From: Spisula solida
Lineage: Eukaryota > Mollusca > Bivalvia > Venerida > Mactridae
NCBI GenBank assembly: GCA_947247005.1
Contig: OX365957.1
Location: forward strand, 12,310,817 to 12,374,816
DNA length: 64,000 bases
Direction: 5' to 3'
Position 1 is the first letter of the stretch, and each line of letters opens with the position of its first letter. The notes below the pieces were generated by a model. That model was given only the letters and a program-made list of their open reading frames with translations, did no database searches and was not told the origin of the DNA. Below are positions 35,001 to 50,000 of this stretch, one piece after another. The translations under genes were made by a program, and so were the position numbers.

Positions 35001-38000
35001 TCATAGAGTTTGTACAGTAAATCCCCCCGTTTAGCTACCCGAGTTGAAAATTAACCTATAGTTTTTGTTTACTTGTTTACAGATTACAATAATTTGTCTT
35101 TTGTCAATATTTGTGAGTATATTTGCCAAAAACCATACAATACAAGTGGAAGTGCCAAAAGAAAATCATCTTGTTCATCATTACTACAATGACACAAATG
35201 TTACTATAAAATTTAACTACACTGGTTTGAGGGCTGAAACTTTTCGAAGCAATGCTTACGGTAAGTTATGTTTTGATGTACAGAGCACTGTTTCCAGTAC
35301 TATAGTCTCTTGTGCTAAATTCTACATTATACCTCAGTTACACCTCTCATCTCTTGTACTACATTCTCCATTATACCTCCATTACACCTCTCATCTATTG
35401 TACTACATTCTCCATTAAACCTCCTTTACACCACTCATCTATTGTACTACATTCTCCATTATACCTCTGTTACACCTCTCATCTCTTGTACTACATTCTC
35501 CATTATACCTCCGTTACACCTCTCATCTCCTGTTCTACATTCTCCATTATATCTCTTTTACACCTCTTATCTCTTGTACTACTTTCTCTGTTATACCTCC
35601 ATTACACTTCTCTATCTTTCTCTCAACCACGACAGTCAAACATTGCATGTGACATGGTCATGGATTTGTGCTCAGTAGCTCTGCTTGTTTCAAACAGTTA
35701 GTCTGGGTATACTATTGTGTGGTGTGCTATTGTGTGGTGTGCTATGGTGTGGTATGCTATGGTGTGGTATACTATGGTGTGGTATGCTATGGTGTGGTGT
35801 GCTATGGTGTGGTATGCTATGGTGTGGTATGCTATGGTGTGGTGTGCTATGGTGTGGTATGCTATGGTGTGGTATGTTATTGTGCAGTATACTTTTATGC
35901 TTGCGTAACATCCCAGTTGCATAACTTTTGAAATGCCCCTTGTTTGTAGTGGCTAAATGAAGTGGAGTAAAGCTGATTGTTAAATGTGATATATTAAGTA
36001 TGGTGGTATATATAAAGATGAGAATGTTGTTTATTGTAGCTGGATATGAGAGGGATTACAGTACATGTACCGAAGCTAATGCTAAGGGTGGAGCGTGCAG
36101 TGTGATGAATTTTGCTACAGTGTTTGCTATTGTATTCAGTAGTGTGACAGGAATCATGAACGGTGCCAATATGTCAGGTTAGTATTCATCTATAGTCCAG
36201 TGAGGGTAAGAATTCAGTGATGCAGCAGTCGAGTCCACTTTAAAAGTGTAAACCTGATTATACAGGCTTATATAGACGTTACGTTTCTCATGAAAATGTT
36301 GAATTTCTGTGATCACTCGGTGAAATAAAATTCGATCTTACACCAAAATCAACAAATATCCTCTATATGTTTGTAAATATCTGTTGACGTTACATTTCTC
36401 GTGAAAATGTTGATTTCCTGCGATCACTCGGTGAAATAAAATTCGATCTTACACCAAAATCAACAAATATCCTCTATATGTTTGTAGATATCTGACATAT
36501 ATGTTTTTAGGAGAATTAAAGGATCCGAGTAAGTCGATACCCCAGGGAACATTGGCAGCTGTGTGTTTTACTTTCTGTACATATTTAATGGAGGTGATAC
36601 TTGTTGGTGGATCCTGTGAAAGGTATGTTAACATGGCCATCTGGTGGCATAAGCTATAGAGTTTCTTTTTATGACTACAACATTTTATGGGATACTGAAT
36701 ATATAAATAAATAAAGTGTTGTGAATAAAGTGCTGTACTGTACAGTATATGCACAGTAGAAAGGGACAACCTTAAATTCCCAACCTGGTGATTTTATGTC
36801 CAAACAAAATGATTTGGAATGCATATAGATTTGCCCTTGTCCGTTAGTCTGTCTGTCCAAATTTTGTCCTGGCTATTTCGTGGTAACCATATACAAAACT
36901 TTGCATATTAGCACCATAATGTGGACGTCTGATGCTGACATAACTCTGTCTAAAAATTAGGGATGCAACTATTCGGTCAATTTGCTAACCGGTTAACCAT
37001 ACAATCTTCCGAACAGTTAACCGGTTAACCGATTAACGAATCGAAACTTGCCGACTTTCCGACTGTTCTAATTCTGACGTGTATATATTTACTGTAACAC
37101 CGTAAGTTGCATTCGGGCATCCTCGTATATTACCCCCAAGGGAAGTGTGTCGCCGGTTCTCAATTTCTCAATTGTTTTTTTTAAGTAGATACCCTAATAT
37201 ATAAACAACGACAAATAAAATAAATTAATAAACTTTAATATTTACATTTTAATAAACACTCAGTTAAAGCATCAAAGGACGGATTTCGGCCTCGAGTAAA
37301 GCATTAAACTGCCTCCAATTAATATTAAATTACGTGTGCTTGCCGAATGTGTGAAAAACAACGTCGGTCAACAAACTAGTCCCGACTACCATATGAAATT
37401 AACGGCAATTAAGTGACCCTCTTGTCACAACAATACGTGTCAAACTGTTAATTGCAGATTATAGATCATGACCCCCTTTGGACGAGCGTTCGCACCTTCG
37501 ATGGGTGAAACTTGTCGGCGAATTTCTCGATATTTTTTCAATATTTTTATTTTTAAATTTATTTAAATTTCTCCTTTTTCGATTTTTTTTTCGATTAACC
37601 AGTTAGCGATTTTGCTAACCGATAACCGAACGTTCGAACGGTTAACTGGTTAACCGTTTACATCCCTACTAAAAATATATATGGCTGTATTCATCACATT
37701 ATGTGATATTTCTTGTTTTCTTTAATTTCAAAAATATATTTGTCATGAACATGTGTCCACTCATCTTCCTATTCATGTACAGACTTGATAAGTAAGTATA
37801 TGGAAGATATGAATAACTTTATTATTTAGATAAATCAGAAAAGAGCTCAAATATGGACAACATATTCATGCAGCTGAACTGCATCTTAAAATTGATTGAA
37901 GTTAAAAACTTGTCATAAAACATGATTTGTCAATCCAATAACACTTGAATGACTGTTTGTGTTTCAGGAACTTGTTGATAAACAATTATATATTCTTACA

Positions 38001-41000
38001 AGACATAAATATCTGGCCACCATTTGTACTGATTGGTATATTTGCTACAACATTGTCAGCAGCACTGGGGAATCTTATTGGGGCTTCTAGAATACTCGAA
38101 GCTTTAGCAAATGATCAATTATTTTGTAAGTATAATTTATATTTGAAGAAAAAAATTAAGAGATGGCAATTAGTGCTAAAATTAGTACTCGAGTACTCAG
38201 TCATTCTTCCGATCTAGTACTCGGGTACTCGGAAAACTATAAATGTGCATGATATTTGGGTAATAGAAATGTTACATGCCAATTGGCATACATGTGCTTG
38301 CTGAGTGTGTTCTGTTACGTTGTTGATCTAATCTAGATCAGTAGAAGAATGTTGAAACTCTTTTCAATAATACTAAAATACTAACAAAAAGAACCACAAA
38401 ACTGTGTAAAATCAAAAGATCTTTAATCAATATCAATAGAAAATCAAATAACAACAAATAAATAACATGAATATTTCCATGTCTATGTGTTTGGATATTG
38501 CAATAAGCGACCTCGTGGCAGCGATTAAGGATTGATGACATGTAGTTAATTGTAATTCTAGTTGACCATATGTATGAGCATACAGATGAAGTTGTATATT
38601 ATATATTTCAGGGTTTATATTGAATCCTGCCAGAAAGACAACAAAGGGAGGTAATCCATATATGGCAGTTCTCATCACCTGGATTCTGGTGCAGGTATGT
38701 GAGGGAAGTCTCTAGTAGATAAACTATGTTTATTGCTCAGTCTGAAGTTCATAGTTCAATGTTAGTAGGGCTGCGTACCGTTTACGATATAAATTGAATA
38801 CCGGTATTTTGCGTTCGAACGAAACATCGAATCGAACGTTTCCGTATCGATGAAATAATCGATCAACAACAAATACACATGGAAACCAATAATATCCCCA
38901 TTAAAGTTGAGTTTTTTCGATGTCCACTCAGTGTTTCCTCACAAAATTCAAACAAAAACTGCTGTGAAATTGACCTCTCGTGGCTAAGCAATTGATACAA
39001 AATACTATAAAACATGTGTAAACAGAGTAAACCACAAACTTTTGCGTTACATGTCTTGTTATAATTGTGTTTTGCAAGTTAAATACATATTGCAAGCTAA
39101 TACCTTCATCTTTAGATGTTTTATTGCTTAAAGAAAATATCATATGATATATCGAATATCGATCATTTTGTATCGATAAAAAAAACGTATCGATCATTCT
39201 AACCGATATGCAGCCCTTGTGAATAGCACGGAGAATTTGACATGACTGGACCTTCTATTAGCATAATTTAACAGCTGATATAGTGTCTATATTTATAACT
39301 CTGGTTATATGGTTTCATAAGCGGGAAGTATCACAAAGACGCTCAATGTGTAATACCAACACAAATCTAATTGACTGATGTTGCATGAGTTGCTTGCGGA
39401 AATTGATAAATGCAACGCAAGAACCTTGTAATATATGCATGCATAAAGGTCAGGATTTGTATTCATGTATAAAGGTCAGGATCAAGTCAAATTCTCTGTG
39501 CTATAGTTATGGTTTTTCATCAATTAACAGGTAAGTGTTAAAAGAATGGAAGCTTTTACAGTTGAAAAAACAAAATTTTAAAAGTTTACAGACAGCTTGT
39601 ATGGGCTCATGATGTCTTACTATCGTTTCAGCTTGTATTGTTGGTGGGCTCATGATGTATTATTATCGTTTCAGCTTGTATTGTTGGTGGGCTCACTGAA
39701 TGCTATTGCTCCAGCCACATCTGTGTTCTTTCTTCTATCATACGCAGCAACAAATCTCGCCTGTATGGCTCTGGATTTAGCATCAGCACCAAATTTTAGG
39801 TAAATCTTGTAATTCCCAGTTCATTGTTATTATTACGCTCCTTCAAAGATCTAAAAATACAAAGATTTGAATGATGTACTAAATCTCACAATATCTTGCA
39901 GCAATTTTCTGAAATCTCTCGAAATCTCGTTTGTTTTCTAAACCTTGTATCTCCTGTTTTAATGAACTCAGGCAAAAACTAATAATTCTATGCAATAGAT
40001 ATATTATTCAGCTTTACAATGATACCTCATTTATTAGCTCCACTATTCGTAGAATAAGGGGAGCTATTGCAGTCACCCGAGCGTCAGCGTCGGCGTAACA
40101 CTTTTGTTAAAGTTTAGGTACAGGTTTTTTAACCTCTTATATTCTCTAAGTCCTTTGAGATATTGCTTTCATACTTTGCATACTTGTTTGCCATCATGAC
40201 CCCAACCCATATGCAGGAGTAGGTTAGTCTATCAGACATTTTGTTGAAATTATGCCTCTTTTAGCTCACCTGAGCACGAAGTGCTCAAAGTGAGCTATTG
40301 TGATCACTCACCGTCCGTCTTCTGTCCGTCCGTCCACACTTTCAAATGACATCTCCTCTGAAACCGTTTGACCAATATTGATGAAATTTTGCCTGGATGT
40401 TCCTGACATAGGGGGATTTAAAAATTGCTCAAATAAAGTTGATCCATCTAGAACTCGCAACCAGGTAACAAAACCTTTAAAAATCTTCTTCTAAGAAACC
40501 ACAAGGCATATAGCTTAGATATTTAGCATGAAACATTGCGAGGTGGACCTTTACCAAGATTGCTCAAATCATGACCCCCGGGTCAATATTGGCCCCGCCC
40601 CGGGGGTCCCTTAATTTTGTATAAGAGATATATGAGCTAATATCAAATTTGGGCAGTTTTTAATGGGTCAATTTGTAAAAAATACAATGTCATCATTTTT
40701 ATCACAAACACCAATTATATTGTTTGCTGATATATCTGAATGAGCATAAGATCGTTTCTAACTCTTAAAAGGTTTTTGCTTGTATATAAACGGCTTACAG
40801 AAGACATGGTGGTGTCCTTGCTGTAACGAAAATAAAACTGTGTAAATTAGAATTATCTTTTAAAAAGTATTATACAAAACTTCATACTGTATCTTAGTAG
40901 TTCTTAATTTCCAATATAGGTTTTTAATTGTTTGTGATTTTAAAATATACGTTATATCACTTTAAGATATATGGTCAGTCATTTATGTACATGTAACACG

Positions 41001-44000
41001 TTATGTCCTTGCAATAACAAAATTTAACAAACACTGTTAAACGTGTCTTCAGATTTGTACATAATATCAACAATTTAGTATTTAAGTATATGCAAAGGTT
41101 TTATGACGGGATGATCAAACGAGTAATATTTAACAGGTAATCGTTTAGAAAAGTCATACAGAACCAATATGCTTTTGCAGAAACACTTTTACTTCATGCT
41201 GATTACATTATTGAGCGTTATTTTAAGGACTGTTACTGCAAGGACGTATTTGTGTTCTCTTCTATAAATATCATAAAATCCTACAACCATTCATCTGTTT
41301 TCAATCAATATTATAAATATACCAATGTTTGACATCGGTAGGTAATATATATTTAATAATTACGGTATTGGGTAATTGCGTAATTGGTGTAACATTAAGG
41401 ACACAAATTGAAAATACTATTTTACTTGCATTGATGAAACTTCACATTTTGTTCGTAAACATTACAACTGCTCTTTAACGATGTTATCTTTCATTTACAT
41501 GTAAATACTTAATGATTGTCGACTATTTTCCCGCATTTTATCATGAGTGTTTAAGGTTGTACATGTTGAATTGTTACACTGTAACAGCAAGGACATCTCT
41601 GTGAGAGACAAAGTTCAAAGCCTCGACAAACACATGCTAATGTTATAAACAGACTATTTTAGTCAAATTTGTAAACATTGGATGCTGATATTAAGCTAAC
41701 ATGCTTAAAAAGAATAATACTTATGTTGTAAAGTATTCAAAAATGGCTTACCGTGATGTTTTAGGGACAAAAGACGCGTAACAGCAAGGACAAAATGGGT
41801 ACATTAGATGCTGTGAAAGGCTAAATATATAATATATGTTTGGGTTTTTGTGTCGAATTACTAGATTTTAATGTCATTATCAATTATTAGTGCTAAATTT
41901 CTGTTTTAAAGAGCTGCAATCAAATCAAAATTTAAAAAGACAAAAAATCTGCTCAAATTTGATATTGGCTCATATAGAAAAAACTTTAAAAAATCTTTTT
42001 CTCTGGAACCACAAGGCATAGAGCTTAGATATTTAGCATGTAGCATTGTCTAGTGGACCTCTACCAAGATTGCTCAAATTGTGACCCCCGGGTTTATATT
42101 GGCCCCACCCCAGACATCTCATAATTTTATATAAGAAATATATAGATAACTTTAAAAAATCTTCTTCTCTGGAACCACAAGGCATAGAGCTTTGATATTT
42201 TGCTAGTAGCATTGTCTGGTGGACCTTTACCGAGATTGCTCAAATCATGACCCCTGGATCAATATTGGCCCCACCCGTGCCTCCCTTAATTTTACATAAG
42301 AGATATATAGAATTTTTTTTAAAAGACTTCTCTTGAACCGCTTGATGGATCTTCATAAAATTTGGTCTGTAGCATCCTAATAAGGTCCTTTCTCAAATTT
42401 AGGGCACTTGTCTTCTTTAAGAGGCTACAGTTTCATATATAAAAATATCATGAGCAAGGTGATTCAGGTGAGCGATTCAGGGCCATCATGGCCCTCTTGT
42501 TTTATACTTAGTGCAAATAGTGCAAATGTTAAAGTTTAGGTACAGGTTTTTTAGCCTCTAATATCTTCATAGTGCATTGACATATTGCTTTAATACTTTG
42601 CATACTTGTTCACCATCATGACCCCAACCCATACACGGGGGTAGGTAACTCTATTAAATATTTTGGTGGAATTATGCCCCCCTTTTCAACTAAGTGCAAA
42701 TGTTCATGTTTAGGTACAGGTTTTTTCACCTCCAATATTTTCAAAGTGCATTCATATATTGCTATGCATACTTGTTCTCCATCATGACCCCAACCCCAAC
42801 ACAGGTGTGGGTAACTCTGTCAAGCATTTTGTTGAAATTATGCCCCCTGTTGGACTTGGAAATACAAATATTAAAGTTTAGGTACAGGTTTTTAACCCCT
42901 TATATCGGCAAAGTGAATTGATATATTGCTTTGATACTTTGCATACTTTTCACCATCATGACCCCAACCCCTACACAGGAGAAGATAACTACTTAGCATT
43001 TTGTTGAAATTATGCCCACTTTTGGACTATGAAATGCTTATTTGTTTACCTTAATGACCAAGAGGATCTACACATGAGTAGGTAATGGTCCTGCATAATT
43101 TGTCCAAATTATCCCCCTTTTCGACTTAGAAGCCCAAACCTCTACAAAGCAGAGAGTAATGCTGCTGTTATGAAGCATTTCATTTTCAATATATAATAAT
43201 TGTACTATCCTAGCATGGCGCTGCGAATAGTGGAGTGCGCTGTTCGTGGACAGCTCTTGTTGAAATTTGTCAAGGAATAAAACAATATACCTCAGGGAGC
43301 AATAAATACTCTCATTTTAATGGAAATTCAAAGTTTTTCTGAAAATACCTGATTTGCCTCATTCAGCTCTCTGTACAATGTATTATGATATGTGTCAGCT
43401 CTCTGTACAATGTATTATGATATGTATCAGCTCTCTGTACAATGTATTATGATATGTGTCAGCTCTCTGTATCATGTATTATGATATGTGTCAGCTCTCT
43501 GTATTATGTATTATGATATGTGTCAGCTCCCTGTATCATGTATTATGGTATGTGTCAGCTCTCTGTACCATGTATTGTTATATTTATCAGCTCTGTGTAC
43601 AATGTATTATGATATTTATCAGCTCTGTGTACAATGTATTATGATATGTGTCAGCTCTGTGTACAATGTATTATGATATGTGTCAGCTCTCTGTACAATG
43701 TATTATGATATGTATCAGCCCTCTGTACAATGTTTGATGATATGTGTCAGCTCCCCTGTATAATGGTTTATGATATGTGTCAGCTCCCTGTACAATGTAT
43801 TATGATATGTGTCAGCTCCCTGTACAATGTATTATGATATGTATCAGCTCTGTGTACAATGTATTATGATATGTGTCAGCTCTCTGTATCATGTATTATG
43901 ATATGTGTCAGCTCCCTGTACAATGTATTATGATATATATCAGCTCCCTGTATAATGTATTATGATAGGTGTCAGCTCCCTGTACAATGTATTATGATAT

Positions 44001-47000
44001 GTGTCAGCTCCCTGTATCATGTATTATGATATGTGCCAGCTACCTGTATAATGTATTATGATATGTGTCAGCTCCCTGTACAATGTATTATGATATGTGT
44101 CAGCTCCCTGTATCATGTATTATGATATGTGTCAGCTCCCTGTAAAATGTATTATGATATGTGTCAGCCCCCTGTACACTGTATTATGATATGTGTCAGC
44201 TCCCTGTATACTGTATTATGATTTGTGTCAGCCCCCTGTATCATGTATTATGATTTGTGTCAGCCCCCTGTATCATGAATTATGATATGTGTCAGCTCCA
44301 TGTACCATGTATAATGATATGTGTCAGCTTCCCGTATACTGTATTATGATTTGTGTCAGCCCCCTGTATCATGTATTATGATATGTGTCAGCATCCTGTA
44401 TCATGTATTATGATTTGTGTCAGCTCCCTGTACCATGTATTATGATATGTGTCAGCTCCCTGTACCATGTATTATGATATGTGTCAGCTCTCTGTATAAT
44501 GTATTATGATATGTATCAGCTCTCTGTACAATGTATTATGATATGTGTCAGCTCCCTGTATCATGTATTATGATATGTGTCAGCTCCCTGTATCATGTAT
44601 TATGATATGTTTCAGCTCCCTGTAAAATGTATTATGATATGTGTCAGCCCCCTGTACACTGTATTATGATATGTGTTAGCTCCCTGTATAATGTATTATG
44701 ATATGTGTCAGCTCCATGTACCATGTATTATGATATGTGTCAGCTCCCTGTACCATGTATTATGATATGTGTCAGCTCCCCTGTATAATGTATTATGATA
44801 TGTGTCAGCTCCATGTACCATGTATAATGATATGTGTCAGCTCCCTGTACAATAAATTATGATATGTGCCAGCTACCTGTATAATGTATTATGATATGTG
44901 TCAGCTCCATGTACCATGTATTATGATATGTGTCAGCCCCCTGTACCATGTATTATGATATGTGTCAGCTCCCTGTATAATGTATTATGATATGTGTCAG
45001 CTCCCTGTACCATGTATTATGATATGTGTCAGCTCCCTGTATAATGTATTATGATATGTGTCAGCTCCATGTACCATGTATTATGATATGTGTCAGCTCC
45101 CTGTACCATGTATTATGATATGTGTCAGCTCCCCTGTATAATGTATTATGATATGTGTCAGCTCCATGTACCATGTATAATGATATGTGTCAGCTCCCTG
45201 TACAATAAATTATGATATGTGCCAGCTACCTGTATAATGTATTATGATATGTGTCAGCTCCCTGTACCATGTATTATGATATGTGTCAGCTCTCTGTATA
45301 ATGTATTATGATATGTATCAGCTCTCTGTACAATGTATTATGATATGTGTCAGCTCCCTGTATCATGTATTATGATATGTGTCAGCTCCCTGTATCATGT
45401 ATTATGATATGTTTCAGCTCCCTGTAAAATGTATTATGATATGTGTCAGCCCCCTGTACACTGTATTATGATATGTGTTAGCTCCCTGTATAATGTATTA
45501 TGATATGTGTCAGCTCCATGTACCATGTATTATGATATGTGTCAGCTCCCTGTACCATGTATTATGATATGTGTCAGCTCCCCTGTATAATGTATTATGA
45601 TATGTGTCAGCTCCATGTACCATGTATAATGATATGTGTCAGCTCCCTGTACAATAAATTATGATATGTGCCAGCTACCTGTATAATGTATTATGATATG
45701 TGTCAGCTCCATGTACCATGTATTATGATATGTGTCAGCCCCCTGTACCATGTATTATGATATGTGTCAGCTCCCTGTATAATGTATTATGATATGTGTC
45801 AGCTCCCTGTACCATGTATTATGATATGTGTCAGCTCCCTGTATAATGTATTATGATATGTGTCAGCTCCATGTACCATGTATTATGATATGTGTCAGCT
45901 CCCTGTACCATGTATTATGATATGTGTCAGCTCCCCTGTATAATGTATTATGATATGTGTCAGCTCCATGTACCATGTATAATGATATGTGTCAGCTCCC
46001 TGTACAATAAATTATGATATGTGCCAGCTACCTGTATAATGTATTATGATATGTGTCAGCTCCATGTACCATGTATTATGATATGTTTCAGCCCCCTGTA
46101 CCATGTATTATGATATGTGTCAGCTCCCTGTATAATGTATTATGATATGTGTCAGCTCCCTGTACCATGTATTATGATATGTGTCAGCTCCCCTGTATAA
46201 TGTATTATGATATGTGTCAGCTCCATGTACCTTGTATAATGATATGTGTCAGCTCCCTGTACAATAAATTATGATATGTGCCAGCTACCTGTATAATGTA
46301 TTATGATATGTGTCAGCCCCCTGTACACTGTATTATGATATGTGTTAGCTCCCTGTATAATGTATTATGATATGTGTCAGCTCCATGTACCATGTATTAT
46401 GATATGTGTCAGCTCCCTGTACCATGTATTATGATATGTGTCAGCTCCCCTGTATAATGTATTATGATATGTGTCAGCTCCATGTACCATGTATAATGAT
46501 ATGTGTCAGCTCCCTGTACAATAAATTATGATATGTGCCAGCTACCTGTATAATGTATTATGATATGTGTCAGCTCCATGTACCATGTATTATGATATGT
46601 GTCAGCTCCCTGTACCATGTATTATGATATGTGTCAGCTCCCTGTATAATGTATTATGATATGTGTCAGCTCCCTGTACCATGTATTATGATATGTGTCA
46701 GCCCCCTGTATAATGTATAAAGATATGTCGTCCCTTTGGCGCAACAAGGTTGTATCTCTCTATATACTATATAGTAAGATACAACCTTGTTGCACCAAAG
46801 GGACGATGTGTCAGCTCCATGTATTATGTGTTTCAGACCTACGTTCAAGTACTTCAGTTGGCAGACTTCATTGTTAGGTCTGCTTGGATCATTAACAATG
46901 TGTTTTCTCATCAGTGCCTTATATTCATCTATTGCCATCATCATCATGCTGGTCCTGATTATACTTCTACACTTCCGTTCTCTACCAACACAATGGGGCT

Positions 47001-50000
47001 CTATCAGTCAAGCTCTTATATTTCACCAGGTAAGTCATACCGGCCCTGATCTCCCGAAGCATCTCAATTAGAAATCTCAACTCAAATTGAGATTTTGCTA
47101 AAATCAGAGTCGGAATTAGAGATAATTTTGAAGCTCCAGCTCTTGAAATTTTACTGTAATAAACTCAGAAAAACATTTCTGTTTAGGTATGCTAATTTTG
47201 AGTCCAGCCACCCATGGACATTAATATAAAGGTATACTTTAAAGTCATTATTTTTCGAGGGAGTGGAATTTTTGTTGATTTTGTTAGCTTTTGTGATCAC
47301 ACTTCGTCCGTCGTCCGTCCGTCCGTCTGTCCGTCCGTCAACAATTGGGTTGTGTCCTCTCTAGAGGTCACAATTTTGGCCTAATCTTTATGAAACTTGG
47401 TCACAATGATCATCTCAACAAAATCTAGGTCAAGTTCGATATTGGGTCATCTGAGGTCAAAAACTAGCTCACTAGGTCAAATTATAGGAAAACCTTGTGT
47501 AGTCACCAGAGGTTACAATTTCAACTTAATCTTTATGAAACTTTGTCACAATGATCATGTCAACAAAATCTAGGTCAAGTTCGATTTTGAGGGTCGTGGG
47601 TTCAAACCCCACTGGAACCATAATTTTTTTTTTTTAAGTGTGTAGGTATTGTTTTGTCTTTATAACATGTATTTGTACAGTTATATGGAGGAAAATATTT
47701 TGTTTAAATTATAAGTCAAATCATAGAAAAACCTTGTGTAGTCACCAGAGGTTACAATTTCAACTAAATCTTTATGAAACTTTGTCACAATGATCCTGTC
47801 AACAAAATCTAGGTCAAGTTCGATTTTGGGTCCTCTGGGGTCAAAAACAAGGTCACATGGTCAAATCATTAACAAATTTGCAATAGAGGCTGAATTTCCT
47901 TAAATTTTATTCAGAAAATGTGTAGGGTCACCATAGGGGTGTGCATGCACTAGTACGACAGGTGAGCGACCTAGGGCCCTCTTGTTGTTGCACTTGACCA
48001 CGAAATCTAATCCCCACGATTAATGGGCCTCTCAAATATTGAACATGGGTTAATCCTTCCATGTTTTGTGATCCACAAATTTACGATCCCACGAAAATGC
48101 ATTTTTATTGAATTCCACGAAATTTAATACCCACGAAAATATGTGATTTTACAGTATGCCAATATTTGAGATGAGATCATGCTTAGATTGAGATGCTTGG
48201 AGAGATCTGGGCCTGGACTTAAACCACATCAAGCAGTGTTCTGTGCCAGTGAAGTTTGTTGTTCCCTCAGTGGTGCCGGTAGTGGGTATATAGTTAAACC
48301 CTTGTCCTGTGCACCAGCTCGTCTGTCCAAAGTCACATCTCAGATGTCAGTAAAATTAAAAGGAAAATAAAGGTTAAGAAACTGCCATAATTTCCACAAC
48401 AATCAAATCCAGTTGCCCATTGGTATACGAAGAATGAGGGGGGCTATTGCTATCACAAAAACGTCAAGGTTGGCAATGGCATAATATTTAGGTGCAACTT
48501 CAAATATAAAGTTCATCACTATATTGCTTTGTAATATTGCATATGTGTTCACCATCATGACCCCAACCCCTACACAGGAGTAGGTAACTCAATCAACATT
48601 TTGTCAACATTATCTGCCCTTTTCGACTGGTATTGTTTAGGTACAACCTCAAATAATGTAAGCCCATTGATTTATAGCTTTGATACTTTACTTCCTTGTT
48701 CACAATCATTTACAAACCTCTACACAAGAGTAAGTAACTCTACCAAGCATTTTGTTGAAATTAAAAAAAAAATTGATGAAATTATGCCTCCTTTTAGAAA
48801 TCCATGTTAAAGTTTTAGATACCTACCAAAATGTGAGCTTTTAGGATCATTGAATGTATGTCTGTGGCTAAAGTCAAGGTTACTAGAGATGTAAAAGTAT
48901 GCTCAACTCACAATTTGATACGTACCATTAATTTTTTTTGTGGTTTGGTATATTTTGGTCTGATATGATATTCTCTAACATGAGCTTAATAGAGTTCCAA
49001 TTTTTAAGGGAGAGATTGTAGACATTCAAGACACTAACTTTGTTGCTACCATAATGTGTATATCAACTTTATTAAATGAATTTTAACAATAAAAATGTAG
49101 TGTATCTTAAGCTAGTCAAAATGACTGATACATGATAATAATACACAATCAGGATGCTGCGGCATGTTTTCGTTGTCAGAACAGTAAAAATCTTGTACAG
49201 AACCGTACTGAAATTTAGTAGTGTTGTACCGTTAACCATGTGGAGCCACTAATGGTTACAAGTATTATTAGTCCCCTACCAGATTTTGACTGGAGGGGAC
49301 TATAGGTTTTCCCTCCGTCCGTCCTTCCACCCCCACAAACGGGTACTTAGGTGGCTACTTTTTATGATAAACCGGTTGAAAATAGTTAAAACGAAAGTAG
49401 AATTTTCTCTTACGTGGCTAAAAAGTTCTATTATGTGACTAAAATTAGACACATAACTACTCTTCATTCTGTATTGTAGCCACATAAATACCGTTTTGTT
49501 TCAACGTCCGTCAGTCCATCCGTTAAAAATCTGGATCCTGACATAACTGAAACAGTTTCCAAGCTAGGTTTATGAAACTTGGTATGCAAGTAGGCGGCAA
49601 AAGGGGATTATGCACATCTAAAAATATTTTGATTCCGACAAAATTTGTGGTTGCTATGGCAACAGAAACATTAAAAATGGCTTCAAACCAGGGGACTTCT
49701 GAATTGCTTGCAATTCTTAATGACTTGTTTTGTTATATTCTATAGGTGAGAAAGTACTTACTGATGTTGGATATAAGAAAATCGCACGTGAAGTACTGGC
49801 GTCCTCAGATACTGTTGATGGTTGCAAACGTAAGGCAGTCAGCAAACCTGATAGACTTCATCAACGACATCAAGAAAGGTGGTCTCTACATTCTGGGTCA
49901 TGTAAGGGTTGGCAGCCTAGATGACTTCCAGGATAAAGATCCAGTCATGGAGGAGTATCCAAAATGGATGAAACTGGTTGATAAGTTAAATATTAAAGCC

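Larger units (their letters stand above)
40036..43261. mobile_element. Composite repeat insertion, 3.2 kb
   Basis: It starts AGCTCCACTATTCGTAG and ends with the inverted-looking CGAATAGTGGAGT about 50 bp before the right edge. It contains repeated phrases CATCATGACCCCAACCC and TTTAGGTACAGG, a second element at 40263-42503 bounded by AGCTCACCTGA / TCAGGTGAGC, and a third at 40633-41972. Confidence 0.6.

Noticed and set aside
35668..35931. Overlapping frames on both strands of 60-87 residues
   Set aside because: They come from a 15-bp repeat whose length is a multiple of three, so all frames stay open.
43367..46722. CRISPR-like regular array
   Set aside because: Units are contiguous with no unique spacers, the genome is animal, and there are no cas genes. 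It is a minisatellite.
46666..47071. Alternative frames over exon 11 on both strands
   Set aside because: Only the phase joining exon 10 and exon 12 gives the conserved SLC12A9 sequence.
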